In this document: piece by piece, positions 1 to 5,407 of the stretch
Layout of the letters: the number at the start of each line of letters is the position of its first letter
Numbering within the stretch: the first letter of the stretch is position 1
Source: Desulfurococcales archaeon
Lineage (GTDB): Archaea; Thermoproteota; Thermoprotei_A; CAZTBM01; SZUA-1508
Length of the DNA: 7,929 nucleotides
Direction: 5' to 3'
NCBI GenBank assembly: GCA_015661855.1
Contig: DQVH01000136.1
Location: 1 to 7,929, forward strand
The notes under the pieces: generated by a model
The model's input: the letters and a program-made list of their open reading frames with translations, nothing else
Database searches by the model: none
What the model was told of the DNA's origin: nothing
Program-made: the position numbers and the translations under genes

Positions 1-2678
1 TACCTATATACTATTACTACTGGTGTACCAGTAAACTTTGATGCTGGTATACTAACATATGTTTCTAGAGTATTTGATAGTGCTACTGCAACATATGTTA
101 CATATATCATTTCATTTCTATCTGGTACTCCATTACCATTAGTATCGTTAACCCAGTCGTATATGTTCACTATAAACCGGTTATCGGGTTTATAGTCTAC
201 GTTTTTATCGAAGTATATGTAGTTGTATGTTAGTGAGATTTCTAGGAGGTCTATATCCTTAATGAACTCTTTTGGTACAATTCTGAAAACTCTTGATACA
301 TTACCTGGGAATTGTATTTTCTCTTCAATTTCACCTTTGAATACAAATTCTACTGGTTTTAGTTTAACTTTACCTACACCCTCAATAACATATGTTGTAG
401 TGTATTTTGAGCCTGGAATTAGAACTCCTGGGTATAGTGTTGTATCTCTTAATGGTTTATACTTGTAGCCTAACTCTAGGTTAGCGTTAGCTGATGTGGA
501 TAGTGTGTAAGCTATAAGTCCTTCACCGTTAACTACGTATTTTACAGCTTTATATGCGTCTACTCTTCCAGAGCCTTGAGTGAATGCATCGTAGCCTAAA
601 TCTTTAGCTGTAGACTTAATTATAACTTTAACTAGGTCTGGTGGAGGGTTAACACCATACCTATCTCTGTAAGCTTCTATTAGTAATGCTATAACACCTG
701 CAGTCATTGGTGTTGCTTCACTAGTACCACCAAATAGTCTCCAGGATAGTTCACCTCTAGCCCATACTCTAGTAGCTGTCCACGCAAATGCACCAATATT
801 TACTACATCGGGTTTAACCATACCTAGAGAGTTAGGTCCTCTATTACTCCACCATACTACTTCATCACTTCTTCCAGCGAGATATCCGTGTATTGGTCTC
901 CACTCAAACTCTGTTGATGCACCAACAGAGATAACGTATACTGCTCCACCAGGCTGTACTACAGTACCGTAGCCTGGACCTCCATTACCAACAGCATGAC
1001 ATATGATTACTCCAGTCTCATAGGTTATCATATCCTCAAATGCTGATATTGGGTCGAACCCTACACCCATCATAGGCCAGAAAGGCCATACCGAAACACC
1101 CCAACTATTACTGATAATGTCTACTCTAGGCTTACCAGTGTATGTCCAGTTCCAGGGGTATGTGTAGTTGTATCCTGCAAGCCATAGTTGAGCTGTTACT
1201 ACATCACCCCACCATAACGCTTGTCCAGCAGCAATCTTGGCTTTAGGAGCTATACCTGTAAGCTTCACTTCACCAATATTACGTAGTGTATAGTTTAGTC
1301 TACCACGAGCAGCAACAACACATGCACATGATGTTCCATGGCTATGGAAATCATAGAATACACTAACATAGTTTCCACCTACATCTAACCCTCTGTATAC
1401 TCCCGTACCAATCCAGTCAACCCATGGGGCTTTCCAGTTGAAGGGGCCTGTAGTTAATGGTTTAACTAAACCCCATACATCGTAGAAGTACCCTGATAGT
1501 ATACCTAGTGAAAAGTCTGGTAGATTATCACCTGTAAAGTCTCTTGCAATAATCTCTCTACCATACCTTACCGGTTGTTCATCGTTAAAACTTAAATCAA
1601 ACCATTCAGGCTTTGGCTCTGGGAATGGCTCATAGGGTTTACCCTTCTCTCTTAGAATCTTATTTACTAATGCTAGCTGATAATAGGTTGATGATAAGTC
1701 GAAGTATACTGTATCGTATACTCCAGGCTTTACAGTATCAACAACTAGTATTGGTACGTGGAATACCCATATGTACCTTGTACCAAACATTACTACCTGT
1801 AGGAATCCAAAGTGGTATACTCCACTCTTAGACTCAATAAGTGATGCATTCCAGTAATATCTAATTCTAGCCTTGATTAAAGCTCTAAATATTGGAGAGA
1901 ATATGTATACTGTTTTATTATATGTATCTAGTAGTCCTGTTTTTGGATCCTTAGTTACTGTTAAATTTGTTATAGCGAATCCCAACTGGTCAGCATCTAT
2001 GGTTAGAGGTAGTCCACTCTCATCTCTAGCTATAGCATCATACCCTAACTCTGGAGAGGCAAAGTCAACACCTGTATCAACAATTCCAACAGTTACACCT
2101 GAACCTGTATAGCCCATTTCGTGAACTCTACTTGCACCAATAATCTCCCTAGCCCACTCTAGTGTAGGCTCAATACCCTTACTCTCACCAGTAAACACTA
2201 TGTTTCTGACTCCTACGTCTATCCTAATATCGGGGGTTATCGCGATAACTTCAGGTATTCTAGCTAACTCTAGTATCTTATCTCTCTCAATCCATGCAAA
2301 TACTAGTTTATATCTTGCAAGCTCTACAACGGATAGTATACCCTTAGTTAGTTTAGCTATTTCGAGAATGTTAGCATTTTTACTGGCAACTATTATACAT
2401 CTAATCTGGTTTGGTCTAAGCTTAATCTCCTCTAGAACCTCTATTCCAAAACTAACATTAATTATCTCTAAACCGCTATCAGCAAATGGGTTGTTTAAGT
2501 ACTCCTCGTACTTGAATAGTGGGCTAATCTTCATTGAAGCTATGTTGCCATATAGTAATTCCAAACCAGGCTTAGTAGCTAACTTACTTGTTGCTACTGT
2601 TACTACTGGTAATATACTAGTCATTATAATTACGACTAGTACTATAGATAATGCTTTAACAATACTTTTATAACTCAC
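1..2678 (-). CDS. Secreted subtilisin-like (S8 family) serine protease, pyrolysin/tripeptidyl-peptidase II type, C-terminus cut by window edge
   Basis: This frame is open without a stop from a GTG at 2678 to the window edge, giving about 892 residues, and it continues beyond. The protein should be exported and hydrolyse peptide bonds outside the cell. Residues 1-30 look like a Sec signal peptide, with lysines at 4 and 8 followed by a hydrophobic stretch. Residues about 30-190 resemble an inhibitor-I9-type propeptide. The catalytic set is complete: Asp201 in GIVDTGVD, His447 in HSHGTS, oxyanion Asn565 in VGNGGPG and Ser653 in FGGTSEATP. About 245 residues separate Asp from His, far more than in small subtilisins and like pyrolysin or TPPII. 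Residues 845-856 (DTNGNGVPDRNE) form an EF-hand-like calcium loop in the C-terminal beta-rich part, suggesting calcium stabilisation. The GTG start is supported by GGTGG (2685-2689) six bases upstream. It is divergent from the vWA gene at 2755. The family is certain; the substrate is unknown. Confidence 0.95.
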   Translation of the reverse strand, partial: MSYKSIVKALSIVLVVIIMTSILPVVTVATSKLATKPGLELLYGNIASMKISPLFKYEEYLNNPFADSGLEIINVSFGIEVLEEIKLRPNQIRCIIVASKNANILEIAKLTKGILSVVELARYKLVFAWIERDKILELARIPEVIAITPDIRIDVGVRNIVFTGESKGIEPTLEWAREIIGASRVHEMGYTGSGVTVGIVDTGVDFASPELGYDAIARDESGLPLTIDADQLGFAITNLTVTKDPKTGLLDTYNKTVYIFSPIFRALIKARIRYYWNASLIESKSGVYHFGFLQVVMFGTRYIWVFHVPILVVDTVKPGVYDTVYFDLSSTYYQLALVNKILREKGKPYEPFPEPKPEWFDLSFNDEQPVRYGREIIARDFTGDNLPDFSLGILSGYFYDVWGLVKPLTTGPFNWKAPWVDWIGTGVYRGLDVGGNYVSVFYDFHSHGTSCACVVAARGRLNYTLRNIGEVKLTGIAPKAKIAAGQALWWGDVVTAQLWLAGYNYTYPWNWTYTGKPRVDIISNSWGVSVWPFWPMMGVGFDPISAFEDMITYETGVIICHAVGNGGPGYGTVVQPGGAVYVISVGASTEFEWRPIHGYLAGRSDEVVWWSNRGPNSLGMVKPDVVNIGAFAWTATRVWARGELSWRLFGGTSEATPMTAGVIALLIEAYRDRYGVNPPPDLVKVIIKSTAKDLGYDAFTQGSGRVDAYKAVKYVVNGEGLIAYTLSTSANANLELGYKYKPLRDTTLYPGVLIPGSKYTTTYVIEGVGKVKLKPVEFVFKGEIEEKIQFPGNVSRVFRIVPKEFIKDIDLLEISLTYNYIYFDKNVDYKPDNRFIVNIYDWVNDTNGNGVPDRNEMIYVTYVAVALSNTLETYVSIPASKFTGTPVVIVYR

Positions 2679-2684
2679 TTTTAA

Positions 2685-2689
2685 CCACC
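2685..2689 (-). promoter_or_regulatory. Shine-Dalgarno site of the S8 protease
   Basis: GGTGG on the minus strand lies six bases before the GTG at 2678. It decides the start, because the frame stays open upstream and contains no nearby in-frame ATG. The signal-peptide-like sequence begins directly after this GTG. Confidence 0.6.
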
Positions 2690-2708
2690 AAGAGACATAG
2701 TTTAACCA

Positions 2709-2722
2709 GGAAAATATAAATA
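2709..2722. promoter_or_regulatory. Single central TATA region between divergent protease and vWA genes
   Basis: On the plus strand GGAAAA followed by TATAAATA (2709-2722) fits an archaeal BRE plus TATA box, placing a start site near 2740, just ahead of the ATG at 2755. On the minus strand the same bases read TTTATATT (2713-2720), placing a start near 2690 ahead of the GTG at 2678. It is the only clear TATA-like element in the 76-bp gap and lies nearly equidistant from both start codons. The plus-strand assignment is the stronger because only that side has a BRE-like match. Bidirectional use is inference. Confidence 0.5.
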
Positions 2723-2754
2723 GGTTACCAAAAGTGGGATTGGTAGGGTAGTAT

Positions 2755-3318
2755 ATGAGATTTTATGATATAGTGTTATGTATTGATACAAGCTATAGTG
2801 TTAGAGGTAGAGATTTCCCACCTAACAGGCTATCAGTACTAAAAGATATAGCGTTGAAGATTGTAGATTATGTGTTGTCTAGAGAGCCATTTGTTAGAAT
2901 TGGTATTGTAGGATTCTATATGTATGCTTACCCAATTATCGATTTAACTAGGAATAGAAGTGAACTAGTAGAGGCAATTAATAGTGTTAGAGTTATGGGT
3001 GAAGCTACTGCACCAGGAGAAGCAGTTAAAGAGGCATTGGACATGCTAGTACTAAGTAGATCACCTGAAGGTTCAAGAATAACCATATTAACTGATGGAA
3101 CATTCAACTACGGTATAGAGTTACCAGTTATAGCCTACTATGCTAGGAGAAGATCATATAGGATAGATATAGTACTTCTAGGTCGCCCATCAAAAACCGA
3201 TATAAAGCTTATAACTCCAACAGTAAAAATGACTAAAGGTGTATACGTAAACATACATTCACCTAGATACTTAGAGAAATATCTAAACGAAATACCTACA
3301 AGAATACTCATAGACTAA
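2755..3318 (+). CDS. Small von Willebrand factor A (vWA) domain protein, copy 1
   Basis: A 187-residue protein that is essentially one vWA (Rossmann-like) domain, with no signal peptide or membrane segment, so it should be cytoplasmic. The metal-ion-dependent adhesion site (MIDAS) is intact: Asp11-x-Ser13-x-Ser15 at the end of the first strand, Thr85 in GEATAPGEA, and Asp114 in LTDGTF. Such domains usually mediate divalent-metal-dependent protein-protein contacts. It is a clear paralogue of the protein at 4223-4834. The strongest shared blocks are GFYMYAYPI-x-DLTRN (residues 53-67) and VMGEATAPGEAVKEA (80-94). The ATG start sits after a weak GGTAGGG (2742-2748) and about 40 bases from the TATA centre. 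A 76-base gap precedes the RHH-PIN gene. The partner and process are unknown; placement beside antitoxin/toxin-like domains suggests it controls or scaffolds them, which is inference. Confidence 0.9.
   Translation: MRFYDIVLCIDTSYSVRGRDFPPNRLSVLKDIALKIVDYVLSREPFVRIGIVGFYMYAYPIIDLTRNRSELVEAINSVRVMGEATAPGEAVKEALDMLVLSRSPEGSRITILTDGTFNYGIELPVIAYYARRRSYRIDIVLLGRPSKTDIKLITPTVKMTKGVYVNIHSPRYLEKYLNEIPTRILID
2992..3032 (+). repeat. 41-bp exact repeat inside vWA copy 1 (partner at 4511-4551)
   Basis: The 41 bases that encode the MIDAS threonine motif, from the Val-Met-Gly of VMGEATAPGEAVKE onward, are identical at every position to 4511-4551 in the second vWA gene, third codon positions included. Sequence on both sides differs at many synonymous positions. 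Confidence 0.9.
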
Positions 3319-3328
3319 GAAGTAGTAG

Positions 3329-3367
3329 AAGTTATATACTTAGATTGAGACTATTCTGCAGTATAAG
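3329..3367 (+). promoter_or_regulatory. Candidate promoter/operator region of the RHH-UPF0175-PIN gene
   Basis: The 76-base gap after copy 1 of the vWA gene holds two TATA-like strings: GTTATATACTT (3331-3341), itself inside the imperfect palindrome AAGT-TATAT-ACTT (3329-3341), and GTATAAGG (3361-3368). The second would place a start near 3390, just before the ATG at 3395. TATACT (3335-3340) and AGTATA (3360-3365) also form a 6-bp inverted repeat with a 19-base spacer. These short matches could be chance in AT-rich DNA. Confidence 0.3.
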
Positions 3368-3380
3368 GGGAAGACTTATA

Positions 3381-3384
3381 GGTG
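3381..3384 (+). promoter_or_regulatory. Shine-Dalgarno site of the RHH-UPF0175-PIN gene
   Basis: GGTG lies ten bases before the ATG at 3395. It supports that ATG, after which the RHH beta strand begins almost at once. Confidence 0.45.
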
Positions 3385-3394
3385 TATTTAGGGA

Positions 3395-4189
3395 ATGACT
3401 ACGACAATAGAGATTTCAGGTTGGCTTGAAGAGCAGTTAGAAAGACTTGTAGAAATAGGGTTATACTCAACTAAAAGTGAAGCTGTAAGAGACGCTATTA
3501 GAAGGTTTATTGAAACACTAGATATGCCATCAATAGCTCTTAAACTTTATAGAATGAAGGGTATTAGTCTTGGTTTAGCTGCTGAAATAGCTAATAAAAC
3601 CTACGAGGAAATGATAACATACATGATTACTAAAGGTATTATACCTGAACTTGGCGAACCAGATATCAATGCACTACTAAAACAATACAAAATATTAATG
3701 GATAGGAGGAGGTCAAATACAACATTTATTGTAGACTATTCAACTCTAAGCCTAATGTACCATACTGGACTAGTAGACTATATTGATAAAATGGAGAATA
3801 GTAAATTCTATATTCCAAGTCAGCTACTTTACAGTCTACACCTACTCAATATTAAACGGCTAGTCCTCTATAAGAGTAAAAGTAATACTAAAATATTTAC
3901 AGTGAAAAGCTTGAATAGGAAAATTAACTCTTCAAGTGTTAAAAGGCAAGGCATAACATTGTATGAGTACGAAGCTATAATGCTAGCTAGAGAGCTAAAC
4001 TCTATCCTAGTAAGTGAGGATATTAGGGTTAGGAGGAAAGCTAGAGATAATGGTGTAGAAGCAGTTTCATCTTTAGCAATAATATTAAATCTAAGAGATC
4101 TAGGTATTCTAAAAGGGAGTAGTCTAGTCGATATAGTTGAGAGAGCAAAAAGCTACCCTATAGCTATACCATTAGAACTAGAAATCTAA
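3395..4189 (+). CDS. Three-domain RHH-UPF0175-PIN protein: two antitoxin-like DNA-binding domains fused to a PIN-like nuclease
   Basis: A 264-residue protein with three parts. Residues 3-42 match a ribbon-helix-helix DNA-binding domain: a short polar beta strand, then helices ending in YSTKSEAVRDAIRRFIE. Residues 45-95 resemble the UPF0175 winged-helix antitoxin, with SLGLAAEIANKTYEEMI and KGI. Residues 111-250 resemble the PIN-like DUF3368 family: Asp114 in FIVDYSTLSLM, Glu191 and Glu193 in LYEYEAIMLA, and Asp209 in LVSEDIRVRRKA. These match the usual acidic metal-binding positions, so the RNase centre looks intact, although the usual Gly before the first Glu is Tyr. UPF0175 and DUF3368 proteins normally occur as separate neighbouring antitoxin and toxin genes; here they share one chain. 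The gene sits between the two vWA paralogues, 33 bases before the second. Assignments are from motif recognition: RHH is firm, PIN probable, UPF0175 fairly likely. RNA cleavage and autoregulation are inference. Confidence 0.82.
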   Translation: MTTTIEISGWLEEQLERLVEIGLYSTKSEAVRDAIRRFIETLDMPSIALKLYRMKGISLGLAAEIANKTYEEMITYMITKGIIPELGEPDINALLKQYKILMDRRRSNTTFIVDYSTLSLMYHTGLVDYIDKMENSKFYIPSQLLYSLHLLNIKRLVLYKSKSNTKIFTVKSLNRKINSSSVKRQGITLYEYEAIMLARELNSILVSEDIRVRRKARDNGVEAVSSLAIILNLRDLGILKGSSLVDIVERAKSYPIAIPLELEI

Positions 4190-4206
4190 GATAGAAGCAA
4201 CCCCAA

Positions 4207-4221
4207 CTATAAAGGCTATAG
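4207..4221 (+). promoter_or_regulatory. TATA-like palindrome before vWA copy 2
   Basis: CTATA-aaggc-TATAG is a short perfect inverted repeat containing TATAAAGG. If it is a TATA box, transcription would begin near 4235, where an in-frame TTG could serve as a leaderless start. It could equally be chance within a readthrough gap of 33 bases. Confidence 0.25.
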
Positions 4222-4222
4222 A

Positions 4223-4834
4223 GTGGGTGGGTACTTGATATTTAATAGTGAAAACCGTAAGGTTAATAGTGAAAGTGATCCCGAGGACATAATAATACTT
4301 ATAGATACATCTATAAGTATGAATAGTAAAGACTATAAACCTAATAGACTTGAAGCTGCTAAAAAGGCTATAATGTTGTTCATTAGGAGAGCTTTAGAGT
4401 TAAATCCGTATCGACGTATAGGTATTATAGGTTTCTACATGTACGCATATCCTATAGTCGATTTAACTAGAAATATTAATGCTCTAGAGGAAGCAGTTAA
4501 ATCAATAAAGGTTATGGGTGAAGCTACTGCACCAGGAGAAGCAGTTAAAGAAGCAATAAAAATGTTTAAAATACAAAGTACACCAGCATATAAGAAGAGG
4601 ATAATATTTGTAACTGATGGAACATTTAATGAAGGTGTACCATTAAGTATTATGGCTGAGTATGCTAGGAGATGCAATGTAAGAATAGATATATGCTCAT
4701 TTGGTAGATTAAGTGACTACGATAGAGAAGAGATGGAGAAAGCAGTTAAATTAACGGGTGGAAAGTGGGAGTATGCTAGGAAAGCAGATGAGATAATGAG
4801 CAGTTTACTCTCACTAATAGTGGGGAGTAAGTAG
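4223..4834 (+). CDS. Small von Willebrand factor A (vWA) domain protein, copy 2
   Basis: A 203-residue single vWA-domain protein with a hydrophilic N-terminal extension of about 20 residues before the first strand, which copy 1 lacks. The MIDAS is intact: Asp28-x-Ser30-x-Ser32, Thr102 in GEATAPGEA and Asp132 in VTDGTF. It aligns with copy 1 along almost its whole length, with GFYMYAYPIVDLTRN at 70-84 and VMGEATAPGEAVKEA at 97-111 nearly unchanged, while helices facing away differ freely. It has no signal peptide or membrane span. The GTG at 4223 has no Shine-Dalgarno site. A TTG at 4235 (GGTGG at 4226-4230 before it) would remove four residues and not touch the domain. It follows the RHH-PIN gene by 33 bases and precedes the RHH gene by 85. 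A metal-dependent adaptor role is known for the family; a role in controlling the nuclease is inference. Confidence 0.9.
   Translation: MGGYLIFNSENRKVNSESDPEDIIILIDTSISMNSKDYKPNRLEAAKKAIMLFIRRALELNPYRRIGIIGFYMYAYPIVDLTRNINALEEAVKSIKVMGEATAPGEAVKEAIKMFKIQSTPAYKKRIIFVTDGTFNEGVPLSIMAEYARRCNVRIDICSFGRLSDYDREEMEKAVKLTGGKWEYARKADEIMSSLLSLIVGSK
4511..4551 (+). repeat. 41-bp exact repeat inside vWA copy 2 (partner at 2992-3032)
   Basis: Second copy of the identical 41-base segment covering the MIDAS threonine motif. The two copies are about 1.5 kb apart in direct orientation and in the same reading frame, so they could recombine and delete the RHH-PIN gene between them, or exchange sequence by gene conversion. 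Confidence 0.9.
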
Positions 4835-4863
4835 TCTTAAAGTTTAGAATTTATAAGGTGATG

Positions 4864-4919
4864 ACTGAACTCTCTCTTCAGTAATATATTAATTCTACTG
4901 AATATTACTATTCATTCAG
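4864..4919 (+). promoter_or_regulatory. Array of alternating ACTGAA/TTCAGT half-sites, probable operator of the RHH gene
   Basis: Four half-sites alternate in orientation: ACTGAA 4864-4869, TTCAGTA 4877-4883, TACTGAA 4896-4902 (continuing to T4903) and ATTCAG 4914-4919. They make three nested inverted repeats: 6-bp arms with a 7-base spacer, 7-bp arms with a 12-base spacer, and 6-bp arms (CTGAAT/ATTCAG) with a 10-base spacer. The central pair brackets the TATA-like AATATATTAA (4883-4892). RHH proteins typically bind short inverted half-sites over their own promoter, so autorepression by the downstream RHH protein is the natural reading. No such half-site was seen before 3395 or 4223. Confidence 0.6.
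4883..4892 (+). promoter_or_regulatory. TATA box of the small RHH gene
   Basis: AATATATTAA lies about 25 bases before a predicted start near 4912, shortly before the GTG at 4920. It sits exactly between the inner operator half-sites, so bound repressor would block TBP. Confidence 0.45.
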
Positions 4920-4923
4920 GTGA
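4918..4923 (+). promoter_or_regulatory. AGGTGA: ribosome binding site or start codon of the RHH gene
   Basis: AGGTGA is a good Shine-Dalgarno sequence and also contains the GTG at 4920. If used for ribosome binding, the start would be the in-frame TTG at 4932, eight bases downstream, and the protein would be 61 residues. If the GTG is the start, the mRNA would be nearly leaderless. Confidence 0.45.
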
Positions 4924-5117
4924 ATGAGTTATTGGAAGTTAAACTTACGAAACCAAATGAAACAGTAGTAGTAACAGTTAAGGTTAAACAGTTTCTCGTA
5001 GACGAACTAGATAAGCTTGTTGAGAAAGGCTATTTTGAGAGTAGAAGTGATGCAATAAGATATGCAATAATTCAACTATTAAAAAACATTAGAAATCAAA
5101 GAGGTATCAATCATTAA
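4920..5117 (+). CDS. Small ribbon-helix-helix (CopG/MetJ-type) DNA-binding protein
   Basis: A 65-residue protein whose residues 16-56 form a canonical RHH unit: the beta strand TVVVTVKVKQ followed by helix LVDELDKLVEKG and helix SRSDAIRYAIIQLLKN. RHH proteins dimerise, insert the paired strand into the major groove, and usually repress their own operon; many are antitoxins. The pattern LVExG-x3-S-x-S-x-A-x-R-x-AI matches the N-terminal domain of the protein at 3395-4189, so the two belong to one subfamily. It has no C-terminal tail long enough to be an obvious toxin-neutralising arm, and no toxin gene follows. The next gene is convergent, with a 13-base gap. The start is either GTG 4920 or TTG 4932; the shorter form keeps the whole fold. 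Autorepression is supported by the half-sites at 4864-4919. A link to the vWA protein just upstream is inference from repeated gene order. Confidence 0.85.
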   Translation: MNELLEVKLTKPNETVVVTVKVKQFLVDELDKLVEKGYFESRSDAIRYAIIQLLKNIRNQRGINH

Positions 5118-5130
5118 CCCTGCTTAGGTG

Positions 5131-5352
5131 TTAGTGTAGTGCTAATACCCTCGTATAGCTAGTCTTCCTTAAAGGTTTTATTATTACATCCTCTAATGAT
5201 GGCCTATTAAGTTTAGAATTACACTTAGGACAGACACCACCATACCAGTTAATAACTTCACTTGGTGTTGGTACACCGAAATAGTCTTGTCCTACTCTCT
5301 CAAACTCATACAATTTGAACCCACATACTCTACATACGTAAATAACCGGCAT
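5131..5352 (-). CDS. Small zinc-ribbon protein of unknown function
   Basis: A 73-residue basic protein starting at an ATG with GAGGG (5362-5366) nine bases upstream. Two CxxC pairs, Cys7/Cys10 and Cys41/Cys44, form a zinc ribbon with a 30-residue insert containing GQDYFGVPTPSEVINWYGG. The C-terminal 20 residues are positively charged and could contact nucleic acid. I recognise the style of small archaeal zinc-ribbon proteins but cannot name a function. It is convergent with the RHH gene (13 bases apart), so it is probably not part of that cluster, and it is separated from argF by 234 bases with its own candidate promoter. Confidence 0.8.
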   Translation of the reverse strand: MPVIYVCRVCGFKLYEFERVGQDYFGVPTPSEVINWYGGVCPKCNSKLNRPSLEDVIIKPLRKTSYTRVLALH

Positions 5353-5361
5353 AACACTATA

Positions 5362-5366
5362 CCCTC
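5362..5366 (-). promoter_or_regulatory. Shine-Dalgarno site of the zinc-ribbon gene
   Basis: GAGGG on the minus strand with nine bases to the ATG at 5352. It fixes the start directly before the first CxxC strand. Confidence 0.55.
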
Positions 5367-5395
5367 AAGATTTAGAGTTACACCTACGCTATTGT

Positions 5396-5407
5396 GAATT
5401 TATATTC
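5396..5407 (-). promoter_or_regulatory. Candidate TATA promoter of the zinc-ribbon gene
   Basis: GAATATAAATTC on the minus strand, a near-palindrome, would start transcription near 5376 and leave a leader of about 24 bases that includes the GAGGG site. A second AT-rich run, TATATATG (5411-5418), lies just upstream of it. Confidence 0.4.

Noticed and set aside
18..31. Palindrome ACTGGT-GT-ACCAGT
   Set aside because: It lies within the protease coding frame and comes from ordinary Thr-Gly-Thr-Pro-Val codons; nothing supports a site.
2200..2673. 157-codon plus-strand open frame, hydrophobic
   Set aside because: It is antisense to the signal peptide, propeptide and start of the S8 protease, whose catalytic motifs prove the minus-strand frame. 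No ribosome site is seen. The same holds for shorter plus-strand frames at 223-468, 1613-1831 and 1873-2112.
2992..4551. Direct repeats as ends of a mobile element
   Set aside because: The repeats are in-frame parts of paralogous coding sequence, with no transposase, no terminal inverted repeats and no target-site duplication.
4435..4677. 80-codon minus-strand open frame
   Set aside because: It is antisense to vWA copy 2, which has an intact MIDAS and a clear paralogue. No start signal supports the minus strand.
4861..4884. Seven-codon ORF starting at ATG 4861 as a leader peptide
   Set aside because: It is too short, has no attenuator-like structure after it, and coincides with the first operator half-site pair.
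4858..4901. Possible C/D box guide RNA: GTGATGA at 4858-4864 and CTGA at 4898-4901
   Set aside because: The expected internal D' and C' boxes are missing and the length is short. The CTGA words are explained by the inverted half-site array.
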